Shown here piece by piece: positions 50,595 to 58,456 of a stretch of DNA of 64,000 nt. Source of the stretch: an uncultured Arachnia sp. (GTDB taxonomy: Bacteria; Actinomycetota; Actinomycetes; Propionibacteriales; Propionibacteriaceae); contig CANMNB010000012.1 of NCBI GenBank assembly GCA_947499145.1, positions 124,001 through 188,000 on the forward strand, read 5' to 3'. Below the pieces are notes generated by a model. The model was not told where the DNA came from, did no database searches, and was given only the letters and a program-made list of their open reading frames with translations. The translations under genes and the position numbers were made by a program. Each line of letters begins with the position of its first letter. The stretch's first letter is position 1.

Positions 50595-51318
50595 GGCGTC
50601 CCCTGACGAGATGGAGGATGTCGCGTTGCCAGCCGTCGACGGTGCGCGCCTCCAAGCGCCTGAACCCCGCGTCGGCCATCTGGTCCATGAGCACCGGGAT
50701 GGAGGCGAAGTCGTCGACGGAGCGGTGCAGGTAGTCGTACAACTCGCGCTGCCGGGCGACCACGGCGGAGAGCGGTGTGATGACCAGCTTGTTCACCCAG
50801 CTCCAGCGACGCTGCGCGTGGCCAGCTCCGGCCACCGAGTAGTCCATCGCCACGAACGGCGCGTCGTCCGCCATCGCCGTCGCGATCGCGGTGAGCGTGC
50901 CGGGCACGTCCGGGACGTTGCGCAGCAGGTAACAGGCGAGCGCGCCGTCGACCCTCGGGAGATCCAGCTCGGCGAGTTGCTCGGCGCGGGCGTGGCGGAA
51001 CGTCACCTCGGCAGGCCAGTCGCGGCGGCGGGCCTGTTCCAGCATCCCGGCCGACGCGTCGACCCCCACAATGGTGGGCTCCATGCCACGCTCGCGGGCG
51101 GCAGCCAGGAGGGCTGCCGTCGAGAGGCCGGTGCCGCACCCCAGGTCGAGGAGGAGCGGCCGGGGCTCGTCGACGAGGTCGAGCAGTGCCTCGGCAGCGG
51201 TGCGCAGGTGGCGGTGGTACCCGGGGTTGAGGCCGACCATGACGTCGTAGGTGTCGGCGACGGCGTCGAAGCCGTGGGCGACGGAGCGGCGGGTGAGCGG
51301 TCGGCGGGCGTCGTGCAT
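50587..51318 (-). CDS. Class I SAM-dependent methyltransferase (UbiE/MenG-like)
   Basis: A 243-residue enzyme with motif I LLLDLGCGTGLSTAALL, acidic loop VGVDASAGMLEQARRRDW and ACYLLRNVPDVPGTL resembling UbiE/COQ5 methyltransferases. Menaquinone methylation is possible, but the neighbours suggest a dedicated small-molecule pathway. TAGCGT lies seven bases before the ATG (leaderless). It is 39 bp downstream of the P450 stop. Confidence 0.82.
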   Translation of the reverse strand: MHDARRPLTRRSVAHGFDAVADTYDVMVGLNPGYHRHLRTAAEALLDLVDEPRPLLLDLGCGTGLSTAALLAAARERGMEPTIVGVDASAGMLEQARRRDWPAEVTFRHARAEQLAELDLPRVDGALACYLLRNVPDVPGTLTAIATAMADDAPFVAMDYSVAGAGHAQRRWSWVNKLVITPLSAVVARQRELYDYLHRSVDDFASIPVLMDQMADAGFRRLEARTVDGWQRDILHLVRGRRG

Positions 51319-51357
51319 GACGGCAACGCTACTGGCGACGCGTGCCCTGCGCGGGGA

Positions 51358-52542
51358 TCAGCGACCGAGTCTCAGTGTGAAGCCCCGCAGCCAGTAGCCC
51401 GCGATGAGGTCATCCCAGCCCAGCTGGGGCTCCGCGATGATCTCGGGCTCGCGGGCGAGCAGCCGCGTCAGCAGGATGTCGGACTCCAGGATCGCCAGCG
51501 GATGACCCGGGCACTTGTGCGCCCCGTCGCCGAAGCTGAGCCCGGTCCCGTCGACGCCGCGCGGCAGCTCGCGTCCCGGGCACAGGGCGAGCGGATCCGC
51601 GCCGACGGCGTCGGGGTCCGCGTTGGTCTGGCGGATGTGGACGTCGACCAGCTCCCCCGGGTGGAGCGTGTAGGCGTCGTCGCCGTCGGTGACGTCGATG
51701 GATTCCTGGACGCGCCGGTAGATGTGGCCGACGACGGGCTCGAGCCGCATGATCTCCTCGAGAATCGCGTGGCGCTCGGGTTGGCCCGCGACGAGGTAGC
51801 GGGCCCGGAGGACGTCGTCGTCGAGGAGGTGGCGGGCGGCCATGCAGATGAACTCGCGGGTGGTGACCATGCCAGCGGTGCCGTAGGTGACGCACTCGAC
51901 GAGGATGTCGACGTCGGTGTAGTCCTCGGCGATCAGGTGGCTGATGATGTCGTCCTGCGGCTCCTTGCGACGGGCACGGATGGCGGGCCGGACGTCGCGG
52001 AGGTGGAACTTGAGGATCGGCGCCAGTCCGTTGAACGCGGCCTGCATCCACTGCCGATTGGTGCGTCCGAGTCCCGGCTTGGTGATGTCGAAGGGCGGCT
52101 GGTTGAAGAAGCTCACCAGCCGCCTGGACATGCGCTCGACCGGCGAGTTGGTGAGCCCGACGACCTCCGCGGTGACCTCGACGGTGTAGTGCAACGCGAG
52201 CTCGTCGAGGTCGAAGGTGTCGCCGGCCTCACGCAGCAGCCTGTCGGCGCAGGCCTCCATGTTGTGCGTGTACTTGCGCGCCACGACGGCGGGCGCGAAG
52301 AAGCGTGCGACCTTCTTGCGCTGCTCGTCGTGCAGCGGCCCGTCGGACATGAGGATCGGGTGGTGCTTGAGGTAGCCCTTGGGGATGGCCTCGGCGGTGA
52401 AGCCCGCCTGCGTCGTCGCGTGCCGGGCCCTGAGCACCTGTCTGGCCGCCTCGAGCGACCGGATCCGCCACAGCTGCCCGGACTTCTCCACCCGGGGAGT
52501 GTCGCGCTCGCCGTCGCGCACAGCCCGTCGCTGGTTCGCCAC
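51358..52542 (-). CDS. Cytochrome P450
   Basis: The 394-residue protein is a class I bacterial P450: I-helix VTYGTAGMVTTREF (A-G-x2-T-T), ExxR in EEIMRLEPVVGH, and heme loop LSFGDGAHKCPGHPLA with the Cys ligand. C-helix region SDGPLHDEQRKKVARFFAP is typical. The GTG follows GGAGG at seven bases. No ferredoxin partner gene is adjacent. The substrate is unknown; it may act before the methyltransferase in the same operon. Confidence 0.93.
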   Translation of the reverse strand: MANQRRAVRDGERDTPRVEKSGQLWRIRSLEAARQVLRARHATTQAGFTAEAIPKGYLKHHPILMSDGPLHDEQRKKVARFFAPAVVARKYTHNMEACADRLLREAGDTFDLDELALHYTVEVTAEVVGLTNSPVERMSRRLVSFFNQPPFDITKPGLGRTNRQWMQAAFNGLAPILKFHLRDVRPAIRARRKEPQDDIISHLIAEDYTDVDILVECVTYGTAGMVTTREFICMAARHLLDDDVLRARYLVAGQPERHAILEEIMRLEPVVGHIYRRVQESIDVTDGDDAYTLHPGELVDVHIRQTNADPDAVGADPLALCPGRELPRGVDGTGLSFGDGAHKCPGHPLAILESDILLTRLLAREPEIIAEPQLGWDDLIAGYWLRGFTLRLGR

Positions 52543-52581
52543 TGTCCCACCTCCGGCCCCCAGTATCCCGCGCGCCACCCT

Positions 52582-52640
52582 CCGAAAATCGATCAGTGGT
52601 CGATCTTCCCCCGTCCGCTTCCGAAAATAAACCGCCAACC
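52582..52640 (+). repeat. 58-bp dispersed palindromic repeat, copy f
   Basis: CCGAAAATCGATCAGTGGTCG, core CCCCCGTCCGCTTCCGA, then a diverged tail (AAATAAACCGCCAACC). It lies between the divergent P450 and hydrolase genes, the only copy in a divergent gap. Confidence 0.8.
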
Positions 52641-52675
52641 CCGCCGAAACGTCACGTGGCCGGAATACTGGCCCC

Positions 52676-53665
52676 ATGCAGATCCGCACCCACAGCGTCG
52701 GCCACGACGCCACCCTCACCGCCTACGTCCAGGAACCCAGCGCGGAGCTCGGCAACGCCGCGACCCGACCGGCCGTCCTCGTGCTGCCAGGCGGCGGATA
52801 CTTCTACACCTCCGACCGCGAAGCCGAGCCCATCGCGCTGGCCTACCTCGCCGAGGGGTTCAACGCCTTCGTTCTCCGCTACGCCGTCGGCGCGGAGTCG
52901 CCGTTCGAGAAGTCCTTCGACGACGCCAAGGCGGCGCTCGCCTGGATCCGCGGGAACGCGGCCGACCTGCTCATCGACCCGACGAAGGTGGCAGCCGTCG
53001 GCTTCTCGGCCGGCGGGCACCTGGCCGCCAGCCTCGCCACGGCCGCGGAGGACAAGCCCGACGCCCTCGTCGTCGGCTACCCCGTCACACTCGAGGAGTT
53101 CGGCCCGCCCGTGGGCAAGGAACTGCTCGACGTCCCCAGCCACGTCACCGCCGACACGCCTCCCACGTTCCTGTTCAGCACCTGCGACGACACGGTGGTG
53201 CCGATCCGCAACTCCCTCGCCTTCCTCAGCGCCCTCGCCGAGGCGGGGGTGCCGTTCGAGTCCCACATCTATCTCCTCGGCCCCCACGGCCTCAGCCTGT
53301 CCACGGCGGCGACGGCGAACGGTCGGGGCGAGATGGTGGAGCGCTCCGTCGCCCAGTGGTTCCGCGACTCCGTCCGCTTCCTCCTCACCGTGTTCGGGGA
53401 CTTCGCCGTCGACGGCGCCCCGGAGACCTTCGACACCCTGCTCCGGCGCCGCCGGCCCGGCCTCGACATGCCCATCGGACGACTCCTCGACGACGACCGC
53501 GCGGCCGAGGTGCTGCGTCGCCATGCCCCCGACGTCGTCGCCGCTGCGGAGAGCGACCGGTTCACCCGGGGAATCTCCATCCGGCAGGTAATGGATTACC
53601 GTCCCAATGCGCTGGCCCCGGAGGCCGTCGCTTCCCTGGAGCGAGAACTGGCCAACTTGGCCTGA
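52676..53665 (+). CDS. Alpha/beta hydrolase (BD-FAE/acetyl-xylan-esterase-like)
   Basis: The 329-residue enzyme has the oxyanion strand PAVLVLPGGGYFYTS, the nucleophile elbow VAAVGFSAGGH, the acid in STCDDTVVP and His in LGPHGLS, a complete catalytic triad. A C-terminal extension of about 90 residues (from FAVDGAPETF) is not part of the usual fold. No signal peptide. It probably deacylates imported oligosaccharides. AATACT six bases before the ATG suggests a leaderless mRNA. Immediately downstream is the remnant of a sugar-binding-protein gene. Confidence 0.82.
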   Translation: MQIRTHSVGHDATLTAYVQEPSAELGNAATRPAVLVLPGGGYFYTSDREAEPIALAYLAEGFNAFVLRYAVGAESPFEKSFDDAKAALAWIRGNAADLLIDPTKVAAVGFSAGGHLAASLATAAEDKPDALVVGYPVTLEEFGPPVGKELLDVPSHVTADTPPTFLFSTCDDTVVPIRNSLAFLSALAEAGVPFESHIYLLGPHGLSLSTAATANGRGEMVERSVAQWFRDSVRFLLTVFGDFAVDGAPETFDTLLRRRRPGLDMPIGRLLDDDRAAEVLRRHAPDVVAAAESDRFTRGISIRQVMDYRPNALAPEAVASLERELANLA

Positions 53666-53668
53666 CAA

Positions 53669-54083
53669 GCAGCGCAAGACTGGGCTGGCGCGCGGCACCG
53701 GCCTGGCCGTCCCCGCCGCGTCCGAGCATGCCGAGCTCGCGGCCGAGTTCAACGCCTTCGCCAAGCTCTCCCTCCCCGCGAACGTCGCGGTCTGGGAAGT
53801 TCTCGGCTTCGATCCGGTCAACATGTCGGTCTGGGAGGACAAGGAAGTCACTCACAACGAGGACAACAAGTTCAACCAGTACTTCACGACCAACCTGTTC
53901 GACGTCCTCAACGAGGTCAAGGGCGGCATCGGGCACTTCCAGTCCTTCGCCAACCCCAACCTGCCCCCCGTGGACAACTGGTTCCGCACCGTCACTCTCA
54001 ACGAGATCTACGAGAACGGCACCCCGGTCCAGGAGGCCCTCGACCAGGCCCAGTCGGACCTGGAGAACGAGATCGGCGAGTGA
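53669..54083 (+). pseudogene. C-terminal remnant of a sugar ABC transporter solute-binding protein
   Basis: About 137 codons remain open directly after the hydrolase stop, reading KQRKTGLARGTGLAVPA, AELAAEFNAFAKLSLP, DPVNMSVWEDKEVTHNEDN, FNQYFTTNLFDVLNEV, PPVDNWFRTVTLNEIYENG and ending SDLENEIGE. This is the end of a family-1 extracellular sugar-binding protein: substrate-lobe helices and C-terminal tail. No start codon with SD, signal peptide or N-lobe exists; sequence upstream belongs to the hydrolase. A deletion that joined the hydrolase 3' end to the binding-protein tail explains it best. Codon use is still intact, so the event may be recent. Confidence 0.65.
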
Positions 54084-54116
54084 TCCTGGGCTGACCCAGC
54101 CCGCGTAGCAACAAGG

Positions 54117-54149
54117 GCGGCCGAGACGGGCTCAACTCGTCTCGGCCGC
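54117..54149. terminator. Strong hairpin terminator between binding-protein remnant and sheath gene
   Basis: GCGGCCGAGACG pairs perfectly with CGTCTCGGCCGC across a nine-base loop, followed by TCTCTCTGTCC. It probably served the intact sugar transporter gene and could act for both converging transcripts. Confidence 0.8.
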
Positions 54150-54168
54150 TCTCTCTGTCCCCCGACTC

Positions 54169-55326
54169 TTACCGGCCCCACGGGAGGTTGCGGCGCCAGC
54201 GCAGGAGGAACGGTCTGGTGACGTCCTCGTGCTCCGCGCCCGTGAGCGTCTGGACGCGGACGGTGAGGACGTCGAACTCGGCGGGCTTCAGGGTCGCGAC
54301 GAAGACGGTGAGCACCAGGCGTCCGGCTTCGAGGTCGGCCTGGGTCATCGTCTCGCCGAGCCCACAGCGCACGCCGAAGGCCTCCTCCGGTGTGGCCCCC
54401 TGCAGGGCTCCGCGCCGCCAAAGGTCGAGAAGGAAGTTCCCGGCGAGCATCCGCACCCGGGCCCACAACGGCGCCTCGTTGGGCTCGAAGACCGCGAACT
54501 CCAGTCCGGCCGCCAGGGATCCGCTGATGTGGTCGACGAGCCGTCGCATGGCCAGATACCGGCGTGGGGGCTCCGCACTGTCGACAGCGGCGAGCGTCCG
54601 CGCCCCCCACACCCTCAGGCCCCGGCCGGGGAACTCCCGGATCGGGTTGACCCCGTGCTCGGTCAGAAGTTGGCCCGCCGCCTCGTCGATGGTCTCGGTC
54701 AGTGCGTCAATTCCGTGCAACGCAACGTTCGCGGGCGCCTTCCACACGCCACGCGTCGCGTCGGTGTGAGCGATGCTCCCCGCGACAGCTCCCGACGGCG
54801 GGATTTCCACCCCACCCATCACCAGCCAGGGATGGTAGACAGCGGCCCGCTCCCGATGGGGACCCGCCTGCGCGGCCGCGGCGCGCGCGTCGTTGCCCCA
54901 CGGCCCAAGGGGCAGATCCAGGAGCAGCACGGCTCGACGCTCCGCACACCAGTTCAGCGCATGGGCCACGGGGAGGGAGTGGACGGCTGTCAGGCCGGGG
55001 ACTACCAGGACCGTCACGCCGGCCCCGTCGAGGGCGTGCAGCCCGCCCACACCGGCGGTGGGGACGAGCAGCTCCGGCGCCGGTCCGGCGGCGCGGACCA
55101 CCGTCGCGCTGGTGCCGCCGTTGGCGAAGAACAGATCCACGGCGTGCCCCAGGGGCTGGTCCCCATCCAGGCTGGGTCCGAACGTGGCGTGGTACTCCGA
55201 CGGGCTGGTCACCACCACCGGCGTGTCCACCGGCCCCTGACTGCAGGCGCCGACGAAGCCCGTCACGGACGTGGGCAACGGCTGGATCGCCGCGCCCGCA
55301 GACAACACCTCCTCGATGTACGGCAT
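54169..55326 (-). CDS. Orphan contractile-tail sheath protein (phage/eCIS sheath family)
   Basis: A 385-residue sheath-family protein. The N-terminus MPYIEEVLSAGAAIQPLPTSVTGFVG is the sheath handshake and first domain. LGHAVDLFFANGGTSATVVRAAG follows, and the C-terminal sheath domain is FAVFEPNEAPLWARVRMLAGNFLLDLWRRGALQGATPEEAFGVRCG, MTQADLEAGRLVLTVFVATLKPAEF. Short sheaths of this type occur in extracellular contractile injection systems. No tube, baseplate, spike, tape-measure, AAA+ ATPase, portal or lysis gene is in the window, so it stands alone. GGTGAGGAG adjoins the ATG. Function without partners is unknown. Confidence 0.82.
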   Translation of the reverse strand: MPYIEEVLSAGAAIQPLPTSVTGFVGACSQGPVDTPVVVTSPSEYHATFGPSLDGDQPLGHAVDLFFANGGTSATVVRAAGPAPELLVPTAGVGGLHALDGAGVTVLVVPGLTAVHSLPVAHALNWCAERRAVLLLDLPLGPWGNDARAAAAQAGPHRERAAVYHPWLVMGGVEIPPSGAVAGSIAHTDATRGVWKAPANVALHGIDALTETIDEAAGQLLTEHGVNPIREFPGRGLRVWGARTLAAVDSAEPPRRYLAMRRLVDHISGSLAAGLEFAVFEPNEAPLWARVRMLAGNFLLDLWRRGALQGATPEEAFGVRCGLGETMTQADLEAGRLVLTVFVATLKPAEFDVLTVRVQTLTGAEHEDVTRPFLLRWRRNLPWGR

Positions 55327-55347
55327 CTCCTCACCTTGTCCGAGGCG

Positions 55348-55376
55348 GCGGACGTCCGCAAGGCCTTGGGACGTCC
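55348..55376. promoter_or_regulatory. GACGTCCG palindromes between sheath and GH36 genes
   Basis: GCGGACGTCCGC is a perfect 12-bp palindrome; GGGACGTCC and a weaker GGGCGTCC follow at about 20-bp steps. They lie in the 129-bp divergent promoter region and may be operator copies for an unidentified regulator. Confidence 0.35.
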
Positions 55377-55455
55377 GATCTCGACGGGCGTCCGAGTTCC
55401 GCTACCCACCACCACTAGGGTCGGTCCCGACGCACCACAGCCACCGGAGGCCGCC

Positions 55456-57600
55456 ATGTCCACCACCTGCATCTCGTTCGGCGCCAGCGGCGTCGGCATC
55501 GTCCTCGCCAGCATCGACGGGCGACTGCCCCAGGTCCTGCACTGGGGCCCGCGGGTCGCCGTCGAACCGGGCGACGTCGACGCCCTCACGCTGACTGACA
55601 CGTGGGGTGTCGCCCCCAGCTCGCTGGACCACCCTCTGGTCCTCGGCATCGTCCCCGAGGCCAGGTTCGGCTGGACGGGGACACCCGGCCTCATCGGCTC
55701 CCGCGACGGGGAGGACTGGTCACCGGAGTGGCAGGTGACCGGAGTCACGGTGGACGGCGACGCCGTCGGGGAGGGCCTCACCAGCCGCGACTCCGGCATC
55801 GCCGAGTTCCACGCCACGGCTGAGCACAGCCGCCTCACGCTCGCGATCCGCATCGAGATGCTCCCGACGGGGCTGGTCCGGGCCCGCGCCACCCTGACGA
55901 ACGACGACGATGCGACCTACGACGTGCAGGAACTGACGCTGCGGTTCCCGGTCCCGTCCGAAGCCCGCGAGATCCTCGACTTCGCTGGCCGCTGGGGCAA
56001 CGAGCGCGCGCCCCAGCGCGGTGTGCTCAACGTCGGCGCGCACCGGCGCGAGGGCCGTCACGGCCGCACCGGGGCCGACGCCGCCTACGTCCTCACGCTC
56101 GGCGAGGCGGGCTTCCGCTACGAACGGGGCCAGACCTGGGCGGTCCACACCGCCTGGAGCGGCAATCACCTGCACATCGCGGAGCGTGACTACCTTGGCG
56201 CGCACGTCGTCGGCGGTGGCGAACTCCTCTTGCCCGGCGAGGGTCGACTCGACCGGGGACAGGCCTACGAGTCCCCGTGGGTCTACTTCAACTACGCCGA
56301 CGGTCTCGACGAGCAGGCCGCCCGCTTCCATGACCACCTGCGCGGGCTGCCCGTCCATCCCGACAGCCCACGACCGGTGAGCCTCAACGTGTGGGAGGCC
56401 GTCTACTTCGACCACGATGCCGCACGGCTGATCGACCTGGCCGAGCGTGCGGCCCGCTTGGGCGTCGAGCGCTACGTCCTCGACGACGGGTGGTTCGGTG
56501 CCCGTCGCGACGACAAGGCGGGCCTGGGCGACTGGGTGGTCAGCGCTGACGTCTGGCCAGACGGCCTGCACCCGCTCGTGGACCGGGTCAAGGAGCTCGG
56601 CATGGAGTTCGGGTTGTGGTTCGAGCCCGAGATGGTGAATCTCGACTCCGACGCGGCCCGCGCGCACCCCGACTGGGTGATGCAGCCCGGCGGGCGTTTG
56701 CCGATCCCGGCCCGGACCCAGTACGTCCTGAACCTGACCGTCCCGGGAGCCTTCGACCACGTCCTGGGCCAGATGTCGGCGATCCTCAACGACTACGCCA
56801 TCGACTACGTGAAGTGGGACCACAACCGCGACCTCGTCGACGCCGGTACCGCGCCGCACGGCCAGCCGGCCGTCGCCGCGCAGACCCGGGCGTTCTACCG
56901 CCTCCTGGACGAACTTCGCACCCGGTTCCCGCACGTGGAGTTCGAGTCCTGCTCCTCCGGCGGCGGCCGCATCGACCTCGAGGTGATGGAGCGCGCCGAG
57001 CGGGTCTGGGTCTCCGACAACATCGACCCCGAGGAGCGCCAGCGCATGCTCTGGTGGACCGGCCAGCTCCTGCCGCTGGAGCTGATGGGCAGCCACATCG
57101 CCTCCGGCCGCTCCCACACCACCGCCAGGTTGCACGACCTCCACTTCCGGGCAGCCACCGCCGTCTTCGGGCACCTCGGTATCGAGTTGGACCTGGCCCA
57201 GGCCACCGAGGAGGAGCTGGAGCAGCTCGGTTGGTGGATCGACTGGTACAAGACCCACCGCCGCACCCTGACCACCGGCCGGCTCCATCGCGTGACCCTG
57301 TCGGACCCGGAGGTGTACTTCAAGGGCGTCGTCGCGGATGACGCGGCGATCTTCTCGCTGAGCATGCTGCGCGTCACGCCGTCGTTCAGCCTGGGCAAGC
57401 TCCGTTTCCCCGGCCTCGACCCCGATGCCCGGTACCGCCTCACCGTCATCGACCGGCAGCACATCTTCGAGGGCATCCGCACGCCGTGGCAGCGGCACGA
57501 CGGCGTGGTGCTGACCGGCGCGCAACTCACCCACGTCGGGGTGCGCGCGCCGGCCATGCATCCGTCGACGGCGGTCCTGTTCACCCTGGAGCGCGTCTGA
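55456..57600 (+). CDS. GH36 alpha-galactosidase
   Basis: A 714-residue enzyme with the GH36 N-terminal supersandwich, barrel segment YVLDDGWFGARRDDKAGLGDW, nucleophile Asp at about residue 455 (DYVKWDHNR) and acid/base Asp at about 521 (WVSDNIDPEERQRM), plus SCSSGGGRID. It has no signal peptide, so it cleaves imported alpha-galactosides such as raffinose-type or galactomannan fragments. GGAGG lies five bases before the ATG; TAGGGT at 55416-55421 is a possible -10. Confidence 0.93.
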   Translation: MSTTCISFGASGVGIVLASIDGRLPQVLHWGPRVAVEPGDVDALTLTDTWGVAPSSLDHPLVLGIVPEARFGWTGTPGLIGSRDGEDWSPEWQVTGVTVDGDAVGEGLTSRDSGIAEFHATAEHSRLTLAIRIEMLPTGLVRARATLTNDDDATYDVQELTLRFPVPSEAREILDFAGRWGNERAPQRGVLNVGAHRREGRHGRTGADAAYVLTLGEAGFRYERGQTWAVHTAWSGNHLHIAERDYLGAHVVGGGELLLPGEGRLDRGQAYESPWVYFNYADGLDEQAARFHDHLRGLPVHPDSPRPVSLNVWEAVYFDHDAARLIDLAERAARLGVERYVLDDGWFGARRDDKAGLGDWVVSADVWPDGLHPLVDRVKELGMEFGLWFEPEMVNLDSDAARAHPDWVMQPGGRLPIPARTQYVLNLTVPGAFDHVLGQMSAILNDYAIDYVKWDHNRDLVDAGTAPHGQPAVAAQTRAFYRLLDELRTRFPHVEFESCSSGGGRIDLEVMERAERVWVSDNIDPEERQRMLWWTGQLLPLELMGSHIASGRSHTTARLHDLHFRAATAVFGHLGIELDLAQATEEELEQLGWWIDWYKTHRRTLTTGRLHRVTLSDPEVYFKGVVADDAAIFSLSMLRVTPSFSLGKLRFPGLDPDARYRLTVIDRQHIFEGIRTPWQRHDGVVLTGAQLTHVGVRAPAMHPSTAVLFTLERV

Positions 57601-57609
57601 ACCCGAGCG

Positions 57610-58158
57610 TCAGGCGTGAGCGTGCGGCGTCGGGGTGTGGTGCTTGGCCGCTGCAGCCGCCAGGAACAGGAGGGCGGCCAACAGCAGCGGAACCGCGATC
57701 GCCGACGCGGGGCCGCCGAAGCTGCGGAACTCACCGCTGGAGAACATGATCAGCAGGCGGGGCAGGACCATCCAGACGAGCGTGCCGAGGAGGAGCCAGC
57801 CCGCCGGCGTTGCTCGCTTGAGACCCAGGAACCCGGTCGCGACGGCGAACCCGACGGCCACCACCTCGCGCGCCGGCCCCCAGGCCTCGGGCAGGAACTG
57901 CACCGCGCCATTGACCAGGAAGGCCACGACGATGACGGCGGCGACGCCCACCAGCACCCACAGCGCCGTGTCGGGGCGGGCCAGGGCGAGCCAACCCAGG
58001 ACTCCGACGGGCACGATCCACGCGGCGGCGAGCGCCGCAGCCACGGAACTCCCCAGGTCCGCGAAGGCGTACCCGAAGAAGAACATTGCCGTCACGATCC
58101 CGAGCAGGATCACGAGGCCGAACGCCACAAACCTCAACCAACCAGCGGTGCGTGTCAT
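57610..58158 (-). CDS. Conserved multipass membrane protein of unknown function
   Basis: The 182-residue protein has about six hydrophobic helices beginning WLRFVAFGLVILLGIVTAMFFFGYAF and a His-rich C-terminus (AKHHTPTPHAHA). No recognised family motif is seen. It is convergent with the GH36 gene, nine bases between stops. The ATG before TRTAGWL is chosen because upstream residues are charged and unlike a membrane-protein start. Confidence 0.65.
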   Translation of the reverse strand: MTRTAGWLRFVAFGLVILLGIVTAMFFFGYAFADLGSSVAAALAAAWIVPVGVLGWLALARPDTALWVLVGVAAVIVVAFLVNGAVQFLPEAWGPAREVVAVGFAVATGFLGLKRATPAGWLLLGTLVWMVLPRLLIMFSSGEFRSFGGPASAIAVPLLLAALLFLAAAAAKHHTPTPHAHA

Positions 58159-58317
58159 CGCCCCACTCCGTTCACGAGCCGCGGCACGTGCGGGACGCCA
58201 TCCGCGTTCCGCCTTGTGCTGGATCCCAGCAGGGTTGCTGCTCTTCACTCCAGATTACGCCGGTCGTGAGCGATGGGGGGCAGATCGTTCCTCGATGGGG
58301 CGCGCAACTGCTCTTCC

Positions 58318-58451
58318 GTTCCCCGAGCAAGGCACGAAGCGCCCGTGTCGAGGGGACGCCTCGACACGCCGCCTCCAGCGGCTACTCGGCGACCGTTGCG
58401 GAGGCTACTCAGCGACCGTTCTCCGAGTAAGCGCGAAGCGCCGTGTCGAGG
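58318..58451. repeat. Cluster of three CCTCGACACG-hairpin modules
   Basis: Module A (58318-58353, reverse), B (58359-58397, forward) and C (58418-58451, reverse) share CCTCGACACG, a variable GC stem (GCGCTTCGCGC or GCCGCCTCCAGCGGC) and TACTCGG-GAAC. An extra GGCTACTCAGCGACC half lies between B and C. They fill the second half of the 298-bp gap between the membrane protein and oxidoreductase genes; the first half shows nothing recognisable. Confidence 0.75.
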
Positions 58452-58456
58452 AGAGA

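Noticed and set aside
9721..52640. The dispersed repeats as a CRISPR array
   Set aside because: Copies are kilobases apart, vary in orientation, and have no regular spacers or cas genes.
50281..54108. Open frame of 1,275 codons spanning several genes
   Set aside because: It crosses the SRPBCC, methyltransferase, P450 and hydrolase genes out of frame and contains no conserved motif.
54169..55326. Prophage
   Set aside because: Only a sheath gene is present. No integrase, terminase, portal, capsid, holin or att-like direct repeats are visible around it.
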